Part shown: in pieces, positions 13,143 through 19,815 of the stretch | How positions within the stretch are numbered: position 1 is the stretch's first letter | Layout of the letters: each line of letters begins with the position of its first letter | Source: an uncultured Erythrobacteraceae bacterium | GTDB lineage: Bacteria > Pseudomonadota > Alphaproteobacteria > Sphingomonadales > Sphingomonadaceae | Assembly (NCBI GenBank): GCA_946482075.1 | Contig: CAMLQG010000066.1 | Location: forward strand, 1-19,851 | Direction: 5' to 3' | Length of the DNA stretch: 19,851 bases | The notes under the pieces: model-generated | Told to the model about the DNA's origin: nothing | Seen by the model: the letters and a program-made list of their open reading frames with translations, nothing else | Database searches by the model: none | Made by a program: the position numbers and the translations under genes

Positions 13143-14342
13143 ATGACCGACCTCTTCTCAAAATTCGACCCGCTGATCGAGCAGCGCGAGGCCTTGCTGG
13201 CGAGCGGGATGGAAGACCCGTTCAACCTGGTGATGGAACGCGTGCTCTCCCCCACCGAGGCGATCTGCAACGGGCGCGAGACGATCCTGCTCGGCACCTA
13301 CAACTACATGGGCATGACCTTCGACCCCGACGTGATCGAAGCGGGCAAGGACGCGCTGGAGAATTACGGGTCCGGCACCACCGGCAGCCGCGTGCTGAAC
13401 GGCACCTATGCCGGCCACCGCGCGGTGGAGGACGCGCTCAAGGACTTCTATGCGATGGACCATGCAATGGTCTTCTCCACCGGCTACCAGGCCAATCTGG
13501 GAATCATCTCCACCATCGCCGGCAAGGGCGATTACATCATCCTCGACATCGACAGCCATGCTTCCATCTGGGACGGCTGCAAGATGGGCGACGCCGAAGT
13601 CGTGCCGTTCAAGCACAACGATATCGACGCGATGGACAAGCGGCTGGGCCGCGTGCCGGAAGGCGCGGGCAAGCTGGTGGTGCTGGAAGGCGTCTATTCC
13701 ATGCTGGGCGACATCGCCCCGCTCAGGGACATGATCGCCATCGCCAAGAAGCACGGCGCGATGGTGCTGGTGGACGAAGCGCATTCGATGGGCTTCATCG
13801 GCCCCAACGGGCGCGGCGTGGCCGAAGACCAGGGCGTGCTCCACGATGTCGATTTCGTGATCGGGACCTTCTCGAAAAGCGTTGGCACGGTGGGCGGATT
13901 CTGCGTGTCGAACCATCCCAAGTTCGAGATCATGCGACTGGTCTGCCGGCCCTATGTCTTCACCGCCAGCCTGCCGCCAAGCGTGGTGGCGACGGCGGCG
14001 ACCAGCATCCGCAAGCTGATGCATGCCGGCAACAAGCGCGCCCATCTGTGGGAGAATTCGCGCGCGCTGCACCAGGGCATCAAGGCGCTGGGATTCCAGC
14101 TGGGCACACAGGAGCCGCAAAGCGCGATCCTGGCGGTGATCATGCCGGACCTGGAACGCGGCGCGGCGATGTGGGAAGCGCTCTTGAAGGAAGGGCTCTA
14201 CGTCAATCTTGCGAGGCCGCCAGCCACGCCCGCCAACATGACCCTGCTGCGCTGCTCGCTCTGCGCGGAACACAGCGCGGATCAGGTCCGTACGATCATC
14301 GGCATGTTCGAACGCGCCGGAAAGGCCGTCGGGATCATCTGA
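13143..14342 (+). CDS. spt: Serine palmitoyltransferase
   Basis: This PLP enzyme of the alpha-oxoamine synthase family condenses serine with a palmitoyl thioester to 3-ketosphinganine, the first committed step of sphingolipid synthesis. The 399-residue product is soluble, with no membrane anchor, like the Sphingomonas paucimobilis enzyme (420 residues). Key residues are H139 (DSHASIWDG, ring-stacking), D211 and H214 (LVDEAHSMG), and the Schiff-base K245 (GTFSKSVGTVGGF). All four sit exactly 20 residues before the published S. paucimobilis positions H159, D231, H234 and K265, which strongly supports SPT over KBL or 5-aminolevulinate synthase. ATG 13143 is the start; the frame runs further upstream only through the repeat. 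acp precedes it and an amidase gene follows across a 172 bp gap holding a repeat. Confidence 0.95.
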   Translation: MTDLFSKFDPLIEQREALLASGMEDPFNLVMERVLSPTEAICNGRETILLGTYNYMGMTFDPDVIEAGKDALENYGSGTTGSRVLNGTYAGHRAVEDALKDFYAMDHAMVFSTGYQANLGIISTIAGKGDYIILDIDSHASIWDGCKMGDAEVVPFKHNDIDAMDKRLGRVPEGAGKLVVLEGVYSMLGDIAPLRDMIAIAKKHGAMVLVDEAHSMGFIGPNGRGVAEDQGVLHDVDFVIGTFSKSVGTVGGFCVSNHPKFEIMRLVCRPYVFTASLPPSVVATAATSIRKLMHAGNKRAHLWENSRALHQGIKALGFQLGTQEPQSAILAVIMPDLERGAAMWEALLKEGLYVNLARPPATPANMTLLRCSLCAEHSADQVRTIIGMFERAGKAVGII

Positions 14343-14378
14343 TCCCGGTTGACAAGGACCGCTTCCCAACATCTTCTT

Positions 14379-14482
14379 CGTCATTCCCGCGAAGGCGGGA
14401 ATCCAGCTTCGTTCTCATTTCCTTGCAGGCATTTGCCTCCTGAATCACCGGCAAATGGATTCCCGCTTTCGCGGGAATGACG
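14379..14482. repeat. Paired-hairpin inverted repeat, type C variant, copy 2
   Basis: The left arm ATTCCCGC-GAAG-GCGGGAAT (within 14379-14404) and the right arm ATTCCCGC-TTTC-GCGGGAAT (within 14457-14482) are each perfect hairpins. The two arms differ from inverted identity at one base. The 52-base centre is unrelated to the other copies. It lies between spt and the amidase gene. Confidence 0.92.
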
Positions 14483-14514
14483 AGAATGGAAAGGAGCGAC
14501 AAAAAGGAGAGGAA

Positions 14515-15903
14515 ATGCCCCTGCACAAACTCGGAATCGCCGATCTTTCGGCGCGGATCGCCGCGCGCGAGGTCGCGTCGCTCGAAGCGACCGAAGCCAT
14601 GCTCGACCGAATCGGGCAGCATGATCCCGCGCTCAATTCCTTCCTCCATGTGACGGCGGACCGCGCACGCGACCAGGCGAGCGCGGCCGATGCGGAGATC
14701 GCGCGCGGGCAGTATCGCGGGCCGCTCCACGGCGTGCCGGTCGCGGTCAAGGATGTCGTCGACACCGATTTCGCGCCGACCACCGTGGGCCTGTCCTTCC
14801 GTGCGGGCCATGTGCCGGAACGGACTGCGACCGTGGTCGCGCGCCTCGAAGCGGCGGGCGCGGTGATGCTGGGCAAGCTCGCCACGGCCGAAGGCATCTT
14901 CGTGGGCCATCATGCGAAATATGGCGGCAGCCCGCGCAACCCGCGCGATGCACGCTACTGGGCCGGCGCGTCCTCCAGCGGATCGGGCGTTGCGACGGCG
15001 GCGGGGCTGTGTTTCGGGTCGATCGGGACGGATACCGGCGGCTCGATCCGCGTGCCGGCCTCGGTCCATGGCCTCACCGGCCTCAAACCGAGCTGGGGCC
15101 GGGTCAGCCGCCATGGCCTGTTCGCCCTGAGCCCGACGCTCGACCATGTCGGCCCGATGACGCGCAACGCGCTGGACGCCGCGATCATGATGAACGCCAT
15201 CGCGGGCTACGATCCCGCCGATCCCACCAGCCTGCACGCGCCGGTGCCGAATTACGTGGCCGCGCTCGATAGGCCGATCGCGGGGCTCAGGATCGGGGTC
15301 GATCGCGCCTATGCGCTGGGCGGGGTGGACGCGCCGATCGTCTGCGCTTTCGAAGCCGCACTCGCGGCGCTGGCGGCGCTGGGCGCGCGGATCGTCGACG
15401 TCACGATGCCGGAAACGCACGCGATGCTCGAGGCCTGGGCGCCGATCTGCGCGGCCGAGACCGCCGTGGCGCATGAAGGCACTTATCCCGAACGCGCGGG
15501 CGATTACGGGCCCGAACTGGCCGCGCTGCTCGATCTCGGGCGCAGCGTCTCAGGCCGCGACGTGGCGCGCGCGCTCGCCCAGCGCCAGACATTCAACAGC
15601 CGTTTCGCGCTGATGATGGCCGATGTCGATGCGATCGCCATGCCCACGCTTCCGGCCGCCGTGCCCACGGTCGAAGCGATCATGGCGATGCTGGCCGAAG
15701 GATCGACCGAATTCGGCCGGTTCACCATCCCGCCCGACATGAGCGGCCATCCCGCGATCAGCCTGCCGATGGGACTGGACGATGCGGGCCACCCGATCGG
15801 CCTGCAGCTGACCGGCCAGCATCTGGGCGAGGACCTGCTATTGCGGGTCGCGCATCAGTACCAGCGGGTGACGGACTGGCATCGGCGGGGGCCGGAGCTT
15901 TGA
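14515..15903 (+). CDS. Amidase (amidase signature family)
   Basis: The 462-residue protein belongs to the family that includes GatA and fatty-acid amide hydrolase, which hydrolyse or transfer amide bonds. The catalytic Ser-cisSer-Lys triad is K79 (GVPVAVKDVVD), S153 (WAGASSSGSG) and nucleophile S177 (GTDTGGSIRVPASVHGLTGL); the spacing agrees with GatA to within one residue. The rest has family-typical NSFLHVTADRARDQA and late GHPAISLPMGL. gatB and gatC are absent nearby, so a stand-alone amidase of unknown substrate is more likely than GatA. No signal peptide is seen. ATG 14515 has AGGAGAGGA just upstream. It follows spt; a role in amide-linked lipid turnover is only a thought, since proximity is the sole evidence. 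Confidence 0.92.
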   Translation: MPLHKLGIADLSARIAAREVASLEATEAMLDRIGQHDPALNSFLHVTADRARDQASAADAEIARGQYRGPLHGVPVAVKDVVDTDFAPTTVGLSFRAGHVPERTATVVARLEAAGAVMLGKLATAEGIFVGHHAKYGGSPRNPRDARYWAGASSSGSGVATAAGLCFGSIGTDTGGSIRVPASVHGLTGLKPSWGRVSRHGLFALSPTLDHVGPMTRNALDAAIMMNAIAGYDPADPTSLHAPVPNYVAALDRPIAGLRIGVDRAYALGGVDAPIVCAFEAALAALAALGARIVDVTMPETHAMLEAWAPICAAETAVAHEGTYPERAGDYGPELAALLDLGRSVSGRDVARALAQRQTFNSRFALMMADVDAIAMPTLPAAVPTVEAIMAMLAEGSTEFGRFTIPPDMSGHPAISLPMGLDDAGHPIGLQLTGQHLGEDLLLRVAHQYQRVTDWHRRGPEL

Positions 15904-15906
15904 GAA

Positions 15907-16176
15907 TCAATTCAGCGTGATCACGCCGTTCACCGCCCGCCATTCGTTCGGGCCGAGCAGCTGCTTGTGGACCACCCGCACCGAATGGAGGACCGCCTCG
16001 ATCTCGCGGCGCCAGTAGTCGAGGAAATTGTCCAGCACGGGGAAGCGGGGGGCGAGGTCGTATTGCTGCATCACGAAGAGTTGCAGGAGGCTCGGATGAT
16101 CGGGCAGGTAATAGTGGATTTCGACCGTGGTCAGGCCGTAGCCGTCAAGCTGCTGGATGAACTCCGGACTCGCCAT
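15907..16176 (-). CDS. usg: Usg family protein
   Basis: The 89-residue product has the Usg pattern: LDGYGLTTVEIHYYLPDHPS, LLQLFVMQQYDLAPRFPVLD, FLDYWRREIEAVLHSVRVVH, and the end GPNEWRAVNGVITL. Usg is named for its place upstream of a trp gene in other bacteria; its function is unknown to me. I chose ATG 16176 because GGAGGG lies 6 bases before it and the similarity begins there; the frame is open to 16356, but that part looks non-coding. No trp gene is nearby here. It ends 3 bp from the convergent amidase stop and lies 70 bp after the YqaA gene on the same strand. Confidence 0.9.
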   Translation of the reverse strand: MASPEFIQQLDGYGLTTVEIHYYLPDHPSLLQLFVMQQYDLAPRFPVLDNFLDYWRREIEAVLHSVRVVHKQLLGPNEWRAVNGVITLN

Positions 16177-16246
16177 TTTGCGCCCTCCGCCAGACTCGAA
16201 AGCGACACGAAGAAGGACGGCATGATTTGCCGGAACCGGGTCATGG

Positions 16247-16903
16247 TCAAGACTTTTTGTGCACTGCAATATCGGCTGCCGGCGTGGCGCCGGCGCATTT
16301 CGATTTCGTCGCGTCCCCACCCCCGCCCAGCAGGCTGATCGCGAGAATCCCGCCAACCACTAAAGCCAGGAAAAGCGCGGTCGCCAGGCCCAGATAGCGG
16401 TCGATGAACGCCTTGATCGGCCGGCCGAACAGGCGGAACAGCACGCCCACGATCATGAAGCTGATCGTGCGGCTGATGATGCTGGCGAGAATGAACGGCA
16501 CCAGCGGCATGGCGATGAAGCCCGCCGTGATCGTCAGCAGCTTGAACGGGATCGGCGTGGCGCCCTTGATCATGATGATCTCCGCGCCATATTCGCGCAG
16601 ATAGCACGCGGCCACGGGGAAGCTTTCCTTCATGCCGAGCAGCGCGATCAGATCGTCCCCGATCGTGTCGTAGAGCCCCCAGCCGATCGCATAGCCGAGC
16701 AGCCCGCCCAGCACCGAGGCCCCCGTGGCGATCGCGGCGAAACGCACCGCCCGGCGCGGTTCCGCCAGGCACATCAGCCCCAGCAGCGGATGGGGCGGGA
16801 TCGGGAAGAAGCTGGATTCGACGAAGGAGAAGAGGAAAAGCCACCATTCGGCTTGCGGGTGTGCCGCCTTCTCCATCGTCCAGGTATACAGGCGGCGCAG
16901 CAT
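16247..16903 (-). CDS. YqaA/DedA-type inner membrane protein (VTT domain)
   Basis: The 218-residue multi-pass protein has the family features: a reentrant-type segment FFPIPPHPLLGLMCLAEP (about 31-48), GGLLGYAIGWGLYD, the FPVAACYLREYGAEIIMIKG stretch, TPIPFKLLTITAGF and the final helix around LATALFLALVVGGILAISLL. VTT proteins are implicated in lipid flipping or membrane homeostasis; the substrate is unsettled for YqaA. ATG 16903 (MLRRLYTWTMEKAA) is the start; further upstream the frame is open but improbable as protein. The ribosome binding site is weak. It is divergent from the glycosyltransferase gene across 242 bp. Confidence 0.9.
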   Translation of the reverse strand: MLRRLYTWTMEKAAHPQAEWWLFLFSFVESSFFPIPPHPLLGLMCLAEPRRAVRFAAIATGASVLGGLLGYAIGWGLYDTIGDDLIALLGMKESFPVAACYLREYGAEIIMIKGATPIPFKLLTITAGFIAMPLVPFILASIISRTISFMIVGVLFRLFGRPIKAFIDRYLGLATALFLALVVGGILAISLLGGGGDATKSKCAGATPAADIAVHKKS

Positions 16904-17145
16904 CGGCGGTCGGATTCTCCGGCTTGGGGCGCTTCCCGCTTTAGCGGGTGGATTTTCTCCCGCAAGCGCGCAACGGGAACGGCAGGCGGCGGAAGGGGAA
17001 CAATTCGTCGCATTCGGCATTGCAACCGGAACGATCGGACCCATTGAGCCCGGGCGCGATCTCGCTTTTCCTAGGTTAGGCGAGTGGTGCGGCCGGAATT
17101 GCGGTCCCGATGCCGGTGTCGGCTTTTTAGAAAGACTTTACGCCC
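16904..17145. other. Divergent intergenic region between the YqaA gene and the glycosyltransferase gene
   Basis: The 242 bp must carry both promoters, but I cannot place them with confidence. A perfect small palindrome, CCCGCT-TT-AGCGGG, lies at 16935-16948, about 30-45 bases before the YqaA start, in its probable leader. A second loose dyad (CTCGC at 17062-17066 with GCGAG near 17079-17083) is visible. In-frame TAG at 17128 fixes the upstream limit of the glycosyltransferase. Nothing else was recognised. Confidence 0.45.
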
Positions 17146-19062
17146 TTGCTGTTTCCCGTTCGTGAAAACGTCGATCCCTGGATCATCCTGTTCTCCGTCA
17201 TGGCGCTGGTCGTCGCGCTCTGGGCGTCGCGCAAGATGGCGAGCGTAGGCGGCCGGCAGGTCGAAGGCCCGGAACATCTCTGGGAGCTTCCCGCCGCCGG
17301 CGCGCTGGGCGCGGGGCTTTCCGCGCTGCTCGTCGGCGCGATCCAGCCGGTCATCGCGCCGCTGGCCGCTTTCCTCGCGATCACCGTGCTGATCCGGGCC
17401 TCGGCCTGGCGGCTCAACATACCGGGCGCGGCCTGGCTGGCGGTGGAATTCGGCGCGGTGACGGTCGGCTGGTTCTGGACCAGCCTGCTGATCGACGAGG
17501 CGCAGCTTCCCGGCCCGCTGGAGCCCGCCGCGCTGGTGGGCGTGACGATCCTGCTGGTCATCGCGATTCTCGGCCGGGTGGAACGGATCGCGCGCGAAGC
17601 GATCCTGACGCATGAGAAATGGCAGCTTCCGGTGGAAGCGCCGCTGCGCCGCCAGACCGGGCGGTCCTTCAAGGTCTCGGTCCACCTGCCCTGCTATGCC
17701 GAGCCGCCCGAAGTGGTGAAGGAGACGATGAACCGCCTGGCCGCGCTCGATTACGACAATTACGAAGTCCTCGTCTGCGACAACAACACCAGGGACGAAG
17801 CGCTGTGGCGCCCGCTGGAAGCGCATTGCGCGGTGCTCAACGCCCGGCTGGGCGAAGAGCGGTTCCGCTTCTTCCATGTCGCCCCGCTGGAAGGGGCGAA
17901 GGCCGGCGCGCTCAATTTCTGCCTCGAAGTGATGGCGCCCGATACCGACATCGTGGCGGTGATCGACGCCGATTATTTCTCCCGGCCCGACTTCCTCGCC
18001 CGGCTCGCGCCCTTCTTCGAGGATCCGCGCGTCGGCTATGTCCAGACTCCGCACGATTATCGCGACTATGCCGGAAACCCCTATCTGACCGGCTGCTACT
18101 GGGAATACATGCCCAACAACAAGGTCGATATGCCCGGCGTCAGCGAATATGGCGGGGCGTTCACCATCGGCACGATGTGCCTGCTGCGCGCGCCGGTGCT
18201 GCGCGCCGTCGGCGGCTGGGCCGAATGGTGCCTGACCGAGGATTCCGAAGTCTCCGTGCGCCTGCGCGCGGCGGGCTATCGCGGGATCTATCTGCGCGAG
18301 ACGTTCGGGCGCGGCCTGATCCCCGACAGTTTCGACGACTACAAGAAGCAGCGCTTCCGCTGGACCGCCGGCCCGGTGCAGCAGCTGCGCCGCCACTGGA
18401 AGCTGTTCCTCCCCGCCCCGTGGGCGCGCCGCATGCCCGGCTGGACCAAGCTGCTCGAAGTGCTGCGCTGCATCGCGCCGATCCAGAGCCTGATCGGGGT
18501 GGTCTTCGGCCTGCTGGTGCTGGGCGGAATCGCGATCGCCACGCTGACCGGCGGCATGCAGCCGCTCGACCTGCCCGGCGCCAGCTGGGCGATCATCCCG
18601 CTGGGAATCGCCGTTCTGCTGGTGCGCACTCACCATCGCTATCGCCTGTCGGGCTGCACCAGCATCGCCGACATGGCGCGCGGCGAGATCGCGCGCGCCT
18701 CGCTGTCCTACATCGTGCTGGTCTCCGGCGTGGCGGGCCTGTCGAGCAAGCCGCTCGCCTGGCGGCGCACGCCGAAGTTCGGCGCGCATGGCGGCATCCG
18801 CTCGGTGATCGCGGCGACGCTGCCCGAAACGCTGCTCGGCACGCTGTGCCTCGTCCTCGCTTTGTCCGCGCTGATCCTGTCGGGCCGGCTGGGCGCCGAA
18901 TTCGCCGGCATCTCGGCCACGATGCTGGCCACGCTGGGCCTCTGCTTCCTCGCCGCGCCCTATATGGCGGGGATCGGCTTCGCCGCCGCGCGCAAGGATG
19001 ACAGCAAGGTGATCCTGGCGGACGATTCTCCGGCACTCGCCGCACAGGAAGCGGTGGCTTGA
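17146..19062 (+). CDS. Membrane-embedded glycosyltransferase, family GT2 (cellulose-synthase-like)
   Basis: The 638-residue protein has about five N-terminal membrane helices (residues 10-140), a cytosolic GT-A domain (about 170-430) and about five C-terminal helices (440-620). The catalytic motifs of a processive-type GT2 are present: nucleotide-binding VCDNNTRDE, D274-A-D276 (VIDADYF), the base motif T364-E365-D366 and QRFRW (402-406), the Q/RxxRW motif of cellulose and hyaluronan synthases. The product is unknown; an exported polysaccharide or glucan, or a glycolipid, is possible. The frame opens after TAG 17128 with TTG 17146 the first usable start. ATG 17200 is alternative but would cut the first helix. 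No PilZ domain, BcsB-like or export partner is adjacent, so it stands alone. The C-terminal tail is acidic. Confidence 0.88.
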   Translation: MLFPVRENVDPWIILFSVMALVVALWASRKMASVGGRQVEGPEHLWELPAAGALGAGLSALLVGAIQPVIAPLAAFLAITVLIRASAWRLNIPGAAWLAVEFGAVTVGWFWTSLLIDEAQLPGPLEPAALVGVTILLVIAILGRVERIAREAILTHEKWQLPVEAPLRRQTGRSFKVSVHLPCYAEPPEVVKETMNRLAALDYDNYEVLVCDNNTRDEALWRPLEAHCAVLNARLGEERFRFFHVAPLEGAKAGALNFCLEVMAPDTDIVAVIDADYFSRPDFLARLAPFFEDPRVGYVQTPHDYRDYAGNPYLTGCYWEYMPNNKVDMPGVSEYGGAFTIGTMCLLRAPVLRAVGGWAEWCLTEDSEVSVRLRAAGYRGIYLRETFGRGLIPDSFDDYKKQRFRWTAGPVQQLRRHWKLFLPAPWARRMPGWTKLLEVLRCIAPIQSLIGVVFGLLVLGGIAIATLTGGMQPLDLPGASWAIIPLGIAVLLVRTHHRYRLSGCTSIADMARGEIARASLSYIVLVSGVAGLSSKPLAWRRTPKFGAHGGIRSVIAATLPETLLGTLCLVLALSALILSGRLGAEFAGISATMLATLGLCFLAAPYMAGIGFAAARKDDSKVILADDSPALAAQEAVA

Positions 19063-19070
19063 TCACTATT

Positions 19071-19151
19071 CGTCATCCCAGCGAAGGCTGGGATCCCGTG
19101 CCTCCAGGTTGCGCTTCCACGAGAAAGATCCCAGCCTTCGCTGGGATGACG
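19071..19151. repeat. Paired-hairpin inverted repeat, type C, copy 3
   Basis: The arms 19071-19095 and 19127-19151 are perfect inverted complements (25 of 25). The left arm folds as ATCCCAGC-GAAG-GCTGGGAT and the right as ATCCCAGC-CTTC-GCTGGGAT. It lies 8 bp after the glycosyltransferase stop codon and could act as a transcript 3' end. Confidence 0.94.
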
Positions 19152-19157
19152 GTCAAG

Positions 19158-19215
19158 ACATATAACCATATGGGTTATTTTATATTGACATCGTAACGCT
19201 AATATGGCACAAATA
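19158..19215 (+). promoter_or_regulatory. AT-rich promoter-like segment with dyad operator
   Basis: This is the most AT-rich stretch of the window. It contains a dyad ATAACC-N5-GGTTAT (19162-19178) and a perfect TTGACA at 19185-19190. TATATT at 19181-19186 overlaps it and could instead be a -10. No good -10 lies 17 bases after TTGACA. The layout suggests a regulated promoter for the terminase-like gene, or for a short leader RNA ending at the hairpin at 19240-19270. Confidence 0.4.
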
Positions 19216-19239
19216 CGGAACATCGCGATAGACCGATTC

Positions 19240-19270
19240 GGGCCGGGGCGGCAATGCCACCGGCCCTTTT
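19240..19270 (+). terminator. Rho-independent terminator-like hairpin upstream of the terminase-like gene
   Basis: GGGCCGG (19240-19246) pairs perfectly with CCGGCCC (19260-19266), followed directly by TTTT (19267-19270). The intervening bases contain GGCAATGCC, which can extend or compete with the stem. It sits 24 bp before the next start codon and downstream of the promoter-like segment, so it may be an attenuator, the end of a short RNA, or simply the terminator of the glycosyltransferase transcript. The T-run is short. Confidence 0.55.
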
Positions 19271-19294
19271 CGTTGCCGAAAAGGATGTTCCCGC

Positions 19295-19774
19295 ATGGCG
19301 AAACCGAAAACGACGAAGAAAACGCAAACGACGAAGCCGAAACGCAAGCCGCCCTGGCAGAAGAAGTTCCTCGCCCATCTGGCCCTCACCGCCAATGTCG
19401 CCGTCTCGGCCAAGCAGGCCAAGATCGGCGGCAGCCATGTCTATCGCGTGCGCCAGCAGGATCCGGAATTCGCCGCGGCGTGGCGCGATGCGCTGCGCGA
19501 AGCCTATGATCATCTCGAACTGGTGCTGATCGAACGGCTGCGCGACGGCGAGGAAGCCGATGGCGAAAAGAAGCGCCGCTACGAAAACGGCACCGCCTTG
19601 CGCCTGCTCACGCTTCACCGCGACATGGTGATGCGCGAACGCGGCCGCCGCCAGATGGCGGACGAACAGGCGATCTACGCTTCGATCCGCGCCAAGATCG
19701 CCCTGATCCAGGCGCGCGACGCCGCGTTCAAGGAGATGGTGGCGGAGGAGAAAGCCGCGAGCACGTCGCATTGA
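19295..19774 (+). CDS. Phage small-terminase-like DNA-binding protein (tentative)
   Basis: The product has 159 residues. The first 24 are rich in Lys and Thr (MAKPKTTKKTQTTKPKRKPP), suggesting nucleic-acid binding. Residues 24-63 look like the helix-turn-helix of small terminase subunits: FLAHLALTANVAVSAKQAKI, then GSHVYRVRQQDPEFAAAW, in which a VS-AAK-type recognition element is followed by R..DPEFAAAW. The rest is charged helix (about 65-155) able to oligomerise. Small terminases select phage or gene-transfer-agent DNA for packaging; a large terminase gene would be expected next, but the window ends 77 bp later. ATG 19295 has AAAAGGA 9 bases upstream. The identification is by pattern only; a generic HTH protein is the alternative. 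Confidence 0.55.
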   Translation: MAKPKTTKKTQTTKPKRKPPWQKKFLAHLALTANVAVSAKQAKIGGSHVYRVRQQDPEFAAAWRDALREAYDHLELVLIERLRDGEEADGEKKRRYENGTALRLLTLHRDMVMRERGRRQMADEQAIYASIRAKIALIQARDAAFKEMVAEEKAASTSH

Positions 19775-19780
19775 ACGTTT

Positions 19781-19815
19781 CCCCTCCCCTTTAGGGGAGA
19801 GGCTGGGGGTGGGGA
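19781..19815. repeat. Short C-rich/G-rich repeat-like segment at the window end
   Basis: CTCCCCT-TT-AGGGGAG (19784-19799) is a perfect palindrome with a two-base centre, followed by a G-rich tract CTGGGGGTGGGGA. From memory this resembles a common dispersed repeat in alphaproteobacteria, but only one copy is in the window. The remaining 36 bases hold no recognisable gene. Confidence 0.4.

Noticed and set aside
13040..14443. 467-codon plus-strand and 408-codon minus-strand frames over spt
   Set aside because: Both overlap the whole of spt, whose catalytic residues are in place; the alternative products are compositionally biased shadows.
14515..15903. GatA subunit of the tRNA amidotransferase
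   Set aside because: gatB and gatC are not adjacent, and sequence outside the signature region looks like a stand-alone amidase; not fully excluded.
16177..16356. N-terminal extension of usg
   Set aside because: It would run over the end of the YqaA gene; usg similarity and the GGAGGG site fix the start at 16176.
17071..18789. 572-codon open frame on the minus strand
   Set aside because: It is antisense over the GT2 glycosyltransferase, with low-complexity Arg/His/Gln content and no motifs.
2277..19151. CRISPR array
   Set aside because: The repeats are inverted pairs at separate loci, not direct repeats with regular spacers.
19204..19509. Alternative frame starting MAQIRNIAIDRF
   Set aside because: It overlaps the terminator-like hairpin and the terminase-like gene in another frame, with no good ribosome binding site or domain.
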